Assembly (NCBI RefSeq): GCF_023159225.1
Contig: NC_063169.1
Span: 53,407,934-53,471,933 of the forward strand
Direction: 5' to 3'
DNA from: Perognathus longimembris pacificus
Lineage: Eukaryota; Chordata; Mammalia; Rodentia; Heteromyidae
DNA length: 64,000 nt
Positions within the stretch are counted from its first letter, which is position 1, and every line of letters starts with the position of its first letter. Positions 12,979 through 23,949 of the stretch are shown here, one piece after another. A program made the position numbers and the translations under genes. Under the pieces are notes generated by a model. The model was given only the letters and a program-made list of their open reading frames with translations. It made no database searches and was not told the DNA's origin.

Positions 12979-13200
12979 GCCAGGTACTGGTGGCTCACGC
13001 CTGTAATCCTATCTACTCAGGAGGCTGAGACCTGAGGATCATGGTTCTAAGATAGCCTGAGTAAGGAAAGCCTGGAATTATAGCTCAAATTGTAGAAGTG
13101 GAATTGTAGCTCAAGTGATAAAGCACTAGCCTTCAGCAAAGAAGCTCAGAGACACCACTCAGGCCCTGAGTTCAAGCTCAAGGACTGAAACCAAACAAAA
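12979..13200 (+). mobile_element. B1/Geo chimeric SINE
   Basis: Begins GCCAGGTACTGGTGGCTCAC, carries GGAGGCTGAGACCTGAGGAT, and ends GAGTTCAAGCTCAAGGACTG followed by an A/GA-rich tail. The middle holds a short internal repeat (TAGCTCAAATTG / TAGCTCAAGTGA). No clear target duplication. Confidence 0.85.
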
Positions 13201-13286
13201 AGAGAGAGAGAAAATAATCTAGTGCATTACTAACCTCCTTCCAGTGCTAAGATTCTGATCCAAGCACCATATAGACATCCACATCT

Positions 13287-13304
13287 CACACACACACACA
13301 CACA

Positions 13305-13343
<39 letters not shown>
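13287..13343. repeat. (CA)n microsatellite
   Basis: About 28 CA units with one CT interruption. Confidence 0.96.
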
Positions 13344-13345
<2 letters not shown>

Positions 13346-13892
13346 AGTGAAGTATATACCTTATTTACTTATCATCCCCCAACCACCTCAGAAGATACTT
13401 AGAAAATATGTTCAATGGACAAACACGTTTGAGAAATGCTGGTTGATTTCTCCCACCTGGATATTCACAGTGCACATTAGTATATGAAGCGTTTGAGAAA
13501 TCCTGCTACTAAAAGAAGAGATATTTTGTTAACCTCTATGTTTCAACTGCACTAGATTATAATAGCCCCTAAGTCACATAATGTTTAATTGTATTTCAAA
13601 GACTAATGTTCCTTCCGTTGATCCTACTTTAATTAGCGCTGACCTAGATTTTTATAGAAATATCAATAGTAATATTATTTACATAATGCAGAAAGCACAG
13701 TAAGATGATATAAAATTTATATAATATTAGTATGCTCAATATTTGTACAGCAATATCAACAAGATCATTTTTTCTGGTCATAAAGAATAACTTTATTTTG
13801 CAAACAACATGCTAATGAAAAATGTTCTATTTTTCTGATTGCAAACACTGCAGATAAGCTGTCCCAAAAGTAAAGTAGCTCTGACTTCATCT

Positions 13893-14053
13893 TCTAAGAT
13901 GGCCCCTTCTATATGGCCTCAGTGTGCAAGAGGCAAGGCAACCCTTTCCATGTCCTTTAGAAGGGCTCTACTTCCATCAGTGAGGGCTCTGCCCTCTTCC
14001 CATAGCACTTACACTACTTCCTGACAGAAGGTAGTTCGCTTTGTGATTTTGTC
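13893..14053 (+). repeat. Local duplicate, copy 2
   Basis: Partner of 12591-12735, in the same orientation and about 1.3 kb away. The 83-bp core has 3 mismatches; the left flank carries a larger indel. Confidence 0.75.
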
Positions 14054-14157
14054 ATAGAGGTTAATTTTGTTGTTGCTTGCTTTTCTATATAGTCACATGT
14101 CACAGCTCATCCACTGTTTGCTGCAGCATGTGCAAAGGCCCCTTACCTGGAATCAGG

Positions 14158-14170
14158 AGGTCAAAGGTCA
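14158..14170 (+). promoter_or_regulatory. Perfect DR1 nuclear-receptor site
   Basis: AGGTCA-A-AGGTCA, the exact consensus bound by RXR heterodimers with PPAR, by HNF4 and by COUP-TF. It lies in sequence I do not recognise as a SINE. Motif evidence only. Confidence 0.45.
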
Positions 14171-14850
14171 GGCATCTGATTTCTTTCATAGTCGGGTTGG
14201 AAAAAAAAAATCTTAAACCATCCTGACAGCAATTCTCAACAAGATTCTACAGTTAGGAGCCAGGGCCTAAAGTGCCTGCTTCTCCTCATAGCTCCACAGT
14301 GTGGATACCATTTTGAAGTCAGGGCCTGATCTGGCATTCAGAAGCCAGCCTGGACTTCATGGTGGTTATGTCTTCTCTAGTTCGATCTATACCATGCTCA
14401 GGTTGCCCTAAGTATGCGAGTTGGCACTGAAAATAGAGAGAAATTGTTTCACATGAGAAGCATCACAGGTTTAACATGATGGTTCTAGAATGTTCTGGAA
14501 ACTTCTTGGCATCCATCTTGGTTTCTTCCTCAGAGCTTTCTATGTGAACCAGGCTCAGGCATATGATCTCTGGGTACCCTTACATTCTGCACTGGATCCT
14601 CATGCAGGCTCCTTACCCAAAACTACGTGACAACCCCAAGAATTTTCCTACTACTAAGATTGTACTTAAAAATGATTTGCAAAAGAAACCCATATGATTT
14701 CATTTGATTCATTCCTTCTGTGAGTAACTTGATAATAGCATTCCTATTACACAAAACAGAAGATGTAATGAAGTGCAGAATGGGTAAGGTCACAGAGATA
14801 ATAAACAGCTTTCACTTCTTTCCTTTGTAAAATGGTTTTAATTACTACAG

Positions 14851-14892
14851 AATACATCCTGGCTTTTATAATACAATACATCCTGGCTTTTA
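14851..14892. repeat. 24-bp tandem duplication
   Basis: AATACATCCTGGCTTTTA occurs at 14851-14868 and again at 14875-14892, a 24-bp period with about 1.8 copies. Confidence 0.85.
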
Positions 14893-15025
14893 CTTCCTCC
14901 CAGGACATAAGTGAACAGGGATGGTGTCACATTAATTACCACCACACATCACCTTGGTTTCAAATCTGACTTACATCCTAATATGTTGTCTGGTTAAAGT
15001 AACCTAACAACTCAGTCTCAGTAGG

Positions 15026-15233
15026 ACTTGACGGGACCTGGGCATTGTGCCTGAGTGCTTTTCTCAAAGCTAGTGCTTCACCATCTTGAGCCACAGTGCC
15101 ACTTCTGATTTTCTGGTGATTTGTTGAAGAGTCTCAGGACTTTCCTTCCCTGTTCTGGCTTTGGATTGCAACCCTCAAATCTCAGCCTCCTGAGTAGCTA
15201 GGATTATAGAGACAAGCCACCAGCACTCCGCTT
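15026..15233 (-). mobile_element. B1/Geo chimeric SINE, antisense
   Basis: The + strand shows CTTGAGCCACAGTGCCACTT, then CTCAGCCTCCTGAGTAGCTA and GCCACCAGCACTCC, the reverse of the family's right half followed by its 7SL-like left half. Moderately diverged. Confidence 0.82.
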
Positions 15234-16482
15234 AGTTACTATTTTTAATAACAATATAATTTATTCTATAATGTGGCTATACTACAGTAGATTCAACTAC
15301 TTCTCTACCAAGTCCAGCTTTGGTCATCTGTTTCCTTTCTGAAAAACAAACAGAAAAATGACCACCACTTGGAGCTTAAGAAAACCCCAATGCCATGTTG
15401 GCACAGATACTGGAATAAAGGACTCCCAGGTATTTCTTGGTACTGAACAGGCTGTAGCCACAAGTCTGATGGCCTTGTGGTCCTTCTGAGGCCAGCAGAT
15501 TAGGTGAAATCTGACCAGAGCATCTCGTGGGACTTAGAGTATTTCCTATCCATGATCAGCAACATCTTTTTCTTGCAGTATTTTGGCAAGTTTGTTCTTG
15601 TTCCCAGCCAGAATCAGGAAGTTCAGAAGCACATGAAAACAAACAATATGTTTAAAATGCTTCTCTCCAATTATCCAAAAAATAAAAAACAAGAAATTAC
15701 TCCATAATGTTGGAATTCGGTTGGTATTATATCTTACTATGTACAATATTTGTTCTCATTAATAGGCCCATCTTTTCCTTCTTAAAGAAGGCTTCTTGTG
15801 GGAGGGATTTCCTTTAGCCATTTTTTCCCTTGAAGTATATTTAAGAATGAGAAGTGGCTGGACAGGTAATCACTACATTTTACAAAAATTCACAGACATT
15901 TCATGACCTGGACTGTTCTGTTCTCAAGGCAATTTTCAAATTATATTTTATTATTCCAAAGCATTACTGCAATTCTTAAAGTCAGAACAATATTTTTCCT
16001 AAAAAGAAATCCCTTCATCTCAATCATAATAGTTGGACCAATTGCAAGCAAATATTACCAGGGGGTGTATTTGAAATTGTACTTGTCACTTAAGATCTAC
16101 TTATCATTCAAGTTCTACATATCAGCTATGTGTGATAACAATGACAACAACAACAAAAAAAAAACAACTCCCAATTCCTTCATTCTATGTGATTATCAAA
16201 GGGCTCTGCTTTTCTCTCACACCCTGGTCACTCACCTAAACCTACTGGACCCTTCAATCATTACTTCTCCTGCCCTCAGTAATATCTACCAGGAAACCAT
16301 TTCTCTCTTGTAGGTTTTGCTTCTGTGACACACAAGCTCTGCTCTTCCTCTCACTACCACCTTGATAGCCTCTTCCTCCTCCAGGGGGACAATATGTGTT
16401 ACTGTTACTTAAGGCTAGATGCTAATCCCTATTCACTTCTTCCCTGAATAAATTCATCTAGGGCCACAGCTTTCTTTAATTA

Positions 16483-16520
16483 CATATATATATAGATATA
16501 TATAGATATATAGATATATC
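16483..16520. repeat. (TAGATA)n-like AT microsatellite
   Basis: Alternating TATATA and TAGATA units, imperfect. Confidence 0.85.
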
Positions 16521-16559
16521 CATCTCAAACATTTACTCCCTCATATCCAAATATCCCTC

Positions 16560-17080
16560 CACCCACAAGACATTTTGCTTTGATGTCTCTATAACAGACT
16601 CAATGTGGCCAAAGTTGAGGGCATAAACACCTTCCCCCAATCTAGATCCCTCTAGAATTGTCATCCAATGATGCAAACTAGAAATTAAATAACTACCCTT
16701 GATATTTTCCTCTCCCTCACTATATCATGACAATCTATTCATTTCTTTCCGCCTGCGTCACCCTTTTCTGTAGACTACAATCTTGTCTAATCTATTAAAG
16801 TGATCTCTCAACTAGGTTTTCTACCCTCTCCAGTTCATTCTTTATATTATACTCTATATTATTGGGATTTTTTTTCAAAAATCACATCTATTTTTCCATG
16901 GAAACCATCGTCTAGATTCCTGGCTTCCTTACTCTCTTGGGATAAAATCATTTTCCCCAGCCTATTCTACAAAGATCCAGATACCTCTTCAGCTTCATTT
17001 TGCATTCCACTCCATGCCACCCCCATTTCTGTGACATACAGCCTTAGTTATGGTCTCTCAGATATGGCATCCTCTGGCTA
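16560..17080. mobile_element. Possible L2-type LINE fossil
   Basis: Pyrimidine-rich text such as TGATCTCTCAACTAGG, TCCAGTTCATTC and AATCACATCT is in the order seen in L2-related repeats (CTAACTGGTCTCCC...CCATTCTCCAC...). A 108-codon open frame here carries no recognisable domain and is not called as a gene. Confidence 0.35.
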
Positions 17081-17704
17081 TGAGATGTTTGGCTATGTCC
17101 TCCCTCTACTTGGATCACTGGGGTAACCATGTAATGTGTAATCCAAACTAGAATGTTTTGAGGATGAAGGAATGATTACTAGGCAACAAGCATAAGTCAG
17201 GACTTTCCAGAGCAAACTGAGATATATGTTCACTTTAAATGAACTCCTAATCATTCATCAGATCTCAAATCTAATGCTGCCTTCTCAGAATTAGCTCATA
17301 GCAATTTCCATGTCTTGGTGAACTCGTTAGAAATTTCCTTAGACAATAGACTTCTCTGTTGTTCCACTAATCGAAGTTGTAAGTTTGAGTTTATGCTTAG
17401 GATTGCCCTGTGCTACCCCTTCCAGAAGACTCCATGTTGCATGAGTCTAAAACAATGTGCCTCACACTGAACCTGCCTGCCACAAGACCTCATTGATCAC
17501 ATAAAGGGCATGGCATAACTTCTCTCTGAGAATCTCCTGTTTCTGTGGTTGGCACAACCAATTCTCCAGGATTGCAAGACCAGACATTATGTTCCACACC
17601 TCACTCTCCTTTACCCCCAATACTCAATTCCTCCCCATATGCAGTTTCTCAATATCCTCTTCGCCCACTTGCTCCTTCTCCTTATCCACTGCTCTTTCTT
17701 CTGA

Positions 17705-18032
17705 TTCATCTCTTCATATTTTTTTTCAAAATTTATTTATTTTATATTCCCCAACATAGCTGGGATCACAGACATGCTCCATCATAACCAACTTCTGTTG
17801 AGATGGAGTCTCATGTACTTTTTTTTTTGTTTGCCAGAGATGGACTAAAACCACAGTCCTCCTGACCTCAGCCTCTTAAAAAGCTAAGATAACAGATACA
17901 CACTCCTGAGCCCAGCAGCTATTAATTGACAAAGGGTCTCACAAACTATTCTGCTCAGAATGGCCTCAAACCATGATCCTTCTGTTCTCAAGTTCCCAAG
18001 TAGTTAGAATTATAGGCAGGAACCCAACATGA
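17705..18032 (-). mobile_element. Multi-monomer 7SL-derived SINE, antisense
   Basis: Three successive antisense 7SL-like blocks can be read: AGCTGGGATCACAGACATGC, GACCTCAGCCTCTTAAAAAG and GGCCTCAAACCATGATCC...AAGTAGTTAGAATTATAGGC. Old and diverged. Confidence 0.6.
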
Positions 18033-18551
18033 CACCTGAGTTTTCTTGCATAGGGCTTACCCAGAGTACATGGTTTCTGGTAGCTCCTCAGGTCCGTCTC
18101 CCTCTCAGTCCTTGTAAGGCCTGGTTTTTATATTCTTTACATACCCTTACAGCTTCTTGGAATTCTCCTTAGTCAGTCCTGCTGTGTATTACTTAGTATC
18201 TTTTATATTTGACACCTGTGTCCCCAGTGATTGGAACTTATGTTTTTTTCTCCTTCTCCCTCTGAAACACTATCAAGCTGAAAAATGAGAAGACCCCTTG
18301 TTGTTTCCAGTCTGAGTTAAAACATGCCTTACCTGCTTTGGAAAATAAAGCACTGCTATTTTCACTTTTGTGATATTGTGAAGTACACATTTGCTCCCGA
18401 AAGGTAGCATGGTATTGCTTAGTAAGAATTCCTTTTTCTCTTATTTTAATACAAGGATCAAGATTTCTTTAAAAGAATTGAAAACTTAACTCCTCTGTAC
18501 AATACCTTAATAATAACAATAAAACTACATTTAAGAATAGAAAACATTTTT

Positions 18552-18749
18552 TTTTTTGGCCAGTCCTGGGCCTTGAACTCAGGGCCTGAGCACTGTCCCT
18601 GGCTTCTTCCCGCTCAAGGATAGCACTCTGCCACTTGAGCCACAGCGCCGCTTCTGGCCGTTTTCTGTATATGTGGTGCTGGGGAATCGAACCTAGGGCC
18701 TCGTGTATCCGAGGCAGGCACTCTTGCCACTAGGCTATATCCCCAGCCC
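18552..18749 (-). mobile_element. IDL-Geo SINE, young subfamily, antisense
   Basis: Full-length and antisense, with the GCGGGAAG and CGGATACACGAGG diagnostic states. The 13-bp duplication AGAAAACATTTTT (18539-18551 and 18750-18762) bounds it exactly. A third GAAAACATTTTT follows at about 18771, probably a pre-existing tandem target. Confidence 0.93.
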
Positions 18750-18827
18750 AGAAAACATTTTTACATGAAAGAAAACATTTTTGTTTCTTTTGCCAAAAGT
18801 AAGGTTTCTGGATAATGAACTCCTTAC

Positions 18828-18975
18828 CTTCTCTCCTTCCTAGGGAGGAGGTAGCAAATTTCACAAGAAATGTACCCACTGCTGGAAACTATAACCGCTC
18901 TGTATATCACTTTGACAATAAATAAATAGTTATTCGGAAAAAAAAATAAAAGAAAAATAGAAGAGTGAAAACTGT
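18828..18975 (+). mobile_element. L1 3' UTR end
   Basis: GGGAGGAGGTAGCAAATTTC, ACAAGAAATGTACCCACTGC and CTCTGTATATCACTTTGACA followed by AATAAATAAA and A-runs match the L1 3' ends at 23.5 and 39.3 kb. 5' truncated. Confidence 0.75.
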
Positions 18976-19129
18976 TTGAAAAAAAAAAAAAGATCTCTCC
19001 CAATGACAGCCTAGGAGGAGCAAATATCTAGAGGAACAGACCAAGCAATAGAGAGAAGAAAAAACCCTCATTATCCAACTCAACACATTGTTAGTGACCA
19101 CATGGGCCCAACTTCACTCATAAAAATAA

Positions 19130-19570
19130 AAACTGAAAAAGAAGAGCTGCATGCCAATCACTTGTACCTGCAATACAAGCTACTTGGACAGCTGAGAACA
19201 AAAGGATCACAATGGAAGGCCATCCCAAGCAGAAAAGTTCACAAGACTCTTTTCAACTCATAGCAGGCACCGTGGTGCATACACATCATCCCAATGAACA
19301 TTGGAAGGCCAGAATTGGGAGGATCATGGTCCAAGTCCAGCTCAGACAGAAAAGTCCTTGGGACACCATTCCCATAGAGAAAAGATGAAAGTTGGACACA
19401 GTGGCTAGTGACAATGGGAAATCTACAGCAAGTGAATTATGATGCAAGCTCATGACAGACCAGAAACTAAACTCTACACCAAAAATAACAAGTGAAAACC
19501 ACTAGAGGTAGATTGCCAGTATAACAGATGCAAGGCCCTGAGATCAAACACCCAGAAACAAAGCAGAGCT
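19130..19570 (+). mobile_element. Multi-monomer 7SL-derived SINE
   Basis: Three diverged 7SL-like units in tandem, beginning near GAGCTGCATGCCAATCAC, AGCAGGCACCGTGGTGCA and GTTGGACACAGTGGCTAG. The first two end in AGCAGAAAAGTTC / GACAGAAAAGTCC. The 3' end AGGCCCTGAGATCAAACACC recalls the Geo right half. A purine tract replaces the A tail. Confidence 0.65.
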
Positions 19571-19845
19571 GAAGAGAAGGAAAAGGAATGAGGGGAAGGA
19601 AGGGAGGGGAAGGGAAAGAAAGAGAAAGGAAGGGGAAGGGAAGAAAGGGGAGAGAGGGGAAAGAAAGGGAATGGAAAGGAAGGAAAACAGAATGGGGAGG
19701 AGAGAGAACAAAGAAGGAGGGGGAAGGGAAAAGGAAAGGAAGAGAAGAGAAGAGAAGAGAAGAGAAGAGAAGAGAAGAGAAGAGAAGAGAAGAGAAGAGA
19801 AGTGAAGGAAAGGGGAGTACAGGAAAAGGAAAGCAGAGAAGGGAA
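19571..19845. repeat. Polypurine tract with (AAGAG)n core
   Basis: About 275 bp of nearly pure A/G on the + strand, with a perfect pentamer run of about 12 units at 19740-19802. The long open frames across it on both strands are low-complexity artefacts. Probably grew from the tail of the adjoining SINE. Confidence 0.95.
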
Positions 19846-20256
19846 AATAGAAGGTCCGTGTTTCTCCACAGGGGGAACTTGTATCTATTAACCACACCAG
19901 CTCTCTCATGTAAGATCACAGAACTCGGGACAATCATCTTGGCTTGGTTATCTACACTGGCTGCTTGCACTCTCCCATAGTCTATGGAGCCACTAAATTG
20001 CACAACCCTCCTCCCCTCCGGTAGGCCTAGATAAACATCCTTAGGAGAAATCATTCTCTGAACTAATTCTAAGAGTAGTCATCTAAAATAAACAAAGCCT
20101 GCAGCTGAGACATAGCCATGTGGTAATAGTTTGTGTCTGAGATTTGGGGATCTGGTTGTGTGTGTCTTCATTTGTTAAAAAGTGGCAACGCCATGAATCA
20201 ATAATGTACTCAGAAAGCTTAAAGGAATACCTTTCACCAGAGCTGCACATTCCCCA

Positions 20257-20266
20257 CCATATTTGG
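20257..20266. promoter_or_regulatory. CArG-box match (CCATATTTGG)
   Basis: An exact CC(A/T)6GG SRF consensus. Several such matches are expected by chance in 64 kb, so it is recorded only as a motif. Confidence 0.2.
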
Positions 20267-20320
20267 GTGGCTTGTGTTCTCACACTACCACATCCTGTCT
20301 TCCCTGTTCATTGGAGAAGT

Positions 20321-20382
20321 CCTCTCTCTATCTCCCTCCCTCTCTCTTCCTCTCTCTGTCTCTCTGTCTCCCTGCCTGTTTC

Positions 20383-20431
<49 letters not shown>
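20321..20431. repeat. (CT)/(CTGT)n pyrimidine microsatellite
   Basis: Imperfect TCTC and TCTG units, ending in a purer (TC)n run at 20399-20430. Confidence 0.95.
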
Positions 20432-20559
20432 GAATCTACCATGCTCCCTGAAACCTGTGTTTATAAAGAGATTCATCATTTCTTCATTTTTCTCAGCTGC
20501 ACTAGGGGCACAGTAGCTACTGCTCCGTCCCTTTCTTGGGCTTTCTCCCCTTCCTGAAG

Positions 20560-21250
20560 TGACCTTGACAAACCATGCCTGGGGCCTCAGTCTGGTTCTC
20601 TTCATATGGCCCATGTTTCAGCCACTGTAAGTTGTCATCACTGTCAGAGCCTCCACCCTTTGTCGCCAGTTACATAAGAGGCCACATAAACGTCTACTCC
20701 TTAGCACAAGCTTCCACTAAACAGACACTGCGTGATGGCCAAGTGGGCAAGAGGTTCATCCGGAGCCACGTCCTCTGGGAGGGAAAAGGGCTGGAACCTG
20801 GTTTTGGCTCCAGGAGTGACTTAGCTCAGTTCTCTGTCTGCATCCACAGCCTTCAGTACCAAGGACGACATGTTATGTTTTCAGCCTGAAGAAGCAAAAG
20901 AGCAACGCTCTTTTCAAAATAAGAATTCCCTTGCTGTTTATTTCCTTCTGGAACACAATGAGAACAGACCGAGGACATGACTGGGAGCTGTCAACGCTTC
21001 CTTTCAGCTTGCACCGCACCTTTCCTTTGCCAGGAAAAAAAAAATAGCTGCTGAAGTTAAACAAGGACTTAATGAATAGTCAAAATAATTGTTTAGCTTG
21101 GATATAAGGTCTTTGGTAAACAGATGATTGCCCGAGACTATGGGCCAGTAAAAGCAGCTCCGCAGGACACCACTCATTCTGTCCTTAGGCCAGCAGCCCA
21201 GTGGCCTCTGTTCCTCCAGGGCCTTCCTACTGAGTCTTTCTCTTCTCACT
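20560..21250. other. Apparently unique intron, GC-richer than flanks
   Basis: No repeat or exon recognised. It contains a short perfect inverted repeat AAGAGC-AAC-GCTCTT at 20898-20912. A candidate conserved non-coding block, but only alignment could show that. Confidence 0.3.
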
Positions 21251-21341
21251 AGCATATTGAAGGGATTTAGCATCAGAAGAGGCTCTAGAAGCCCGGAAAA
21301 GGAAAGGGAACTTTGTATAGTAGAACTATGTGAGCAAAGAG

Positions 21342-21512
21342 CCCAATGGTCAATGCCTATAATCCTAGCATCTCAGGCTGAGATAGGAGGGTCCCTGTTC
21401 AAAGTCAGCCCAGCTCAGCCCATGGGACTCCTATCGCCAGTTAACCAGCAGAAAGCCAGAAATGAAGGTATGGCTTCTTATATGGGGGCACTATCCTTGA
21501 GTGAAAAAGCAG
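21342..21512 (+). mobile_element. B1/Geo chimeric SINE
   Basis: CAATGCCTATAATCCTAGCA, AGTCAGCCCAGCTCAGCCCA and CCAGTTAACCAGCAGAAAGC are the left half; the right half is shortened to CTATCCTTGAGTGAAAAAGC and ends in a CACA tail. Old copy. Confidence 0.75.
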
Positions 21513-21837
21513 TCACACACACACATACACACTCATATGAAAAGAAATATGTGTATTTATACATATATGTATATGTATACACAAATGTATATATGAAAAT
21601 AAATATTGCTTAAAGCATCCATTTGACTGCATTAGTGCTTCAATTAAATAGAATGTTCACAACATGGAATGTTCAAGTTTTTTAACTAATGTTTTCCAGT
21701 TATAATAGTTTATCATTTCTTGTACTGTTCTCATGATGAAAACTGCTAAAATGCTTTTCTTGCCTCCTTCACTACTAGTATTTTATTACAGGATTCTATC
21801 TCCTTGTGACAGACAAGAAGTTGTTTGGGTTTGTCTT

Positions 21838-21905
21838 GTTACTGCTCTGGGGCTGGACCCCAAAGCCTGTTCAGCCTAAGCAAGCTCTCGACCAAGGGCC
21901 TCCAT
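21838..21905 (-). mobile_element. Possible ID fragment, antisense
   Basis: GGGGCTGGACCCCAAAGCC...AAGCAAGCTCTCGACCAAGG loosely follows an antisense ID element. Weak. Confidence 0.35.
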
Positions 21906-22487
21906 CAATGGCCCTTCACCCCATATTTCTTGAAAACAGTTATTTACAACCCCTAATGGTCATCTGAAATGTATGACTAATCCAACTGTAAGCTCCTATT
22001 ATAGTTACAGACATCATAAGGCCCTGAAACTTCTGTTTATGATTTGTTATTTGTTGCTGCTGTTGATTTATTTTGTTTATTTAGGTATCTTGGCCATGTG
22101 CCTGTTTTATCATTTTTCTCTTTTTTCTCCAAGGTGGAGTACACTGTAAAAAAATTCTGCTTAACTGAGAACTGGACTAAATTAATTATCAACAAATTTC
22201 TGTTCTACTGAATAGTATTTCTAGTGATTGCCTTCTAGTTCTGGCTTGAAAGTAATAGATGTGCTGCTGATCCAGAATTATCTTTTTCATACAACCCATT
22301 TCAACTCAAGTGCCCTTTGAATAAGGAATGTCTATTTGACTAAATCTTAAATTTGTCAGGGCAATAAATTCCCCTTGTATTCAGCTTTCAGGAATCATAA
22401 GGGCTGTGTAGTTGATTGATTGGAAAATAGCAATCAGAGGATACTTTGGGATAAGGAAAAAGTTTCACTTATACAGATATTTATACA

Positions 22488-22560
22488 GGAGTTGGAGGCA
22501 TGGCTCAGGTGGTAGAGTAAATTCATCAGTTACTGAGTTCAAGTCCCAGTCTCAGACAAA
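22488..22560 (+). mobile_element. ID-like SINE
   Basis: GGAGGCATGGCTCAGGTGGTAG with an A-box-like TGGCTCAGGTGG and ACTGAGTTCAAGTCCCAGT as a decayed B box, followed by an A-rich tail. Confidence 0.55.
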
Positions 22561-22619
22561 AGAAAGTGTGTATGCAATTTTTAATGTTGATAATGCTGAT
22601 GATGCTGATAATTATATAC

Positions 22620-22815
22620 AAGGTCTCCCTTTACTGGCTCTTTGAATTCAAACAAATTATTACATTTCCATTGGCTTTAAGTTCTTCAACTATAAAATGA
22701 TATAGTAATAATAATAGTAATAATGAAATATATACTATAGGTTATGAAATAATTATATATAATAATGTGTGTGCAATGTTTAGCACAAGATAAATAATCA
22801 ATAAATGTTTAATCA
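22620..22815 (+). mobile_element. MIR SINE fossil
   Basis: The order ACAAATTATTACATTTCC, TTCTTCAACTATAAAATGAT, a TAATAA-rich stretch, then TTTAGCACAAGATAAATAATCAATAAATG, follows MIR (splicing-like TTCCTCATCTGTAAAATGG... AATAAATG). Ancient mammalian insertion. Confidence 0.65.
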
Positions 22816-22835
22816 TATTCGTTTCACACGAACTT

Positions 22836-22985
22836 CCTTGCAACAGCCCTAGTAGGGTTGCTATAATGATGTAAGTTAAATATTAGAAAACTAGTCTTCA
22901 AGGTGGTTTGTCCATAGTTAACCAATATGGCAAAAAGCTGACCCTTTCAGTGTAAGAGTCCCCTGAGTGCTAGTGTGTTACCCTC
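22836..22985 (-). mobile_element. MIR-type fossil, antisense
   Basis: CAACAGCCCTAGTAGGGTTG, GAAAACTAGTCTTCAAGGTG and GTCCATAGTTAACCAATATG correspond to the antisense MIR layout (AACCCTATGAGG... GAAACTGAGG...GTCACACAG). Confidence 0.55.
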
Positions 22986-23537
22986 CCTTTTCCTTTCCCC
23001 TGTGCAGTGCCGTTTCTCTACTTTGCTTACGTGATCGTGGTCTTTCACAGTCTCAGGTAGACAAGTCCTGTGAAAGGATTCAAAACCTACGTCAATATAG
23101 CACAGACATTTCTGGAAAAGAAATGGTGCCCTCATAATGATAGAGTCAAGTGTAAATCTTTAGTAATGCTAGTAGAGAAATACTAACAAAGAAGGAAATT
23201 CCAGATGGCAAGCCTGAACACTCTGGGGAAAGCCCAAAGAATTTTAGTGGCAGGTCAACAAATCCACTAGGCAAGACACTGTTTTAGACCAAATGCCCAC
23301 AGTCTCAAATATGCACAGCTTTTTAAACTATATGTCTATCCTAGCTCCACCATAAAATATGAACGTATTTATTATCAACTCTGCATTTGTTTTATCATGC
23401 TATATTTTCTCAATGGATATTAAAAGTACAAGTTCTATCATGCACCGAAGGAGGGAGGGTCCTTAAATTTTGTTTCATTGTAGGTTTGGTTCAGTTTGAA
23501 AGCCAGGTCTGCACACTCCATAAAATGAGGCATGGCA

Positions 23538-23943
23538 TGTTATGGAAACGATTGTTATATCACTGTTGTAACTACTTTCAACGTGCTATGTGTAACCGTA
23601 GCTTCTATTATTGATGATCTTCTTGTATCCCCTTCCTGTGGTTGTACCTGCACTATCTCTGTATCTTAACTGAGTACACTGGAAACCATGTATACTGGTA
23701 TTAGAACTAGGAAACTGAAAGGGAATACCAATATTGAGAGACACAGGGTAAAAAAAAGACAAACAACTACAAAAGCAATACTTGCAAAACTGTTTGGTGT
23801 AAATGAACTGAACAACTCATGGGGGGGAGGGGGAATGAGGGAGGAGGTAACAAACAGTACAAGAAATGTATCCAATGCCTAATGTATAAAACTGTAACCT
23901 CTCTGTACATCAGTTTGTCGATAAAAAATTTTTAAAAAATAAA
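23538..23943 (+). mobile_element. Young 5'-truncated L1 (3' UTR only)
   Basis: About 400 bp of L1 3' UTR, nearly parallel to 38985-39413. It includes the G-rich tract GGGGGGGAGGGGG and the terminal CAGTTTGTCGATAAAAAATT plus A tail. A perfect 16-bp duplication AAAATGAGGCATGGCA (23522-23537 and 23944-23959) proves target-primed insertion. No coding capacity remains. Confidence 0.92.
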
Positions 23944-23949
23944 AAAATG

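Noticed and set aside
13428..13501. Paired GTTTGAGAAAT repeats suggesting a hAT element
   Set aside because: The two copies are direct, not inverted, and the interior does not follow a known hAT consensus.
15903..16313. 136-codon open frame
   Set aside because: AT-rich, hydrophobic, low-information peptide ending in Asn/Lys runs; no homology I recognise, no splice or promoter context.
19467..20054. Long overlapping open frames on both strands (195, 131, 130, 121 codons)
   Set aside because: They lie across a polypurine/polypyrimidine tract; the peptides are Ser/Phe/Leu or Arg/Glu/Lys low-complexity runs without domains.
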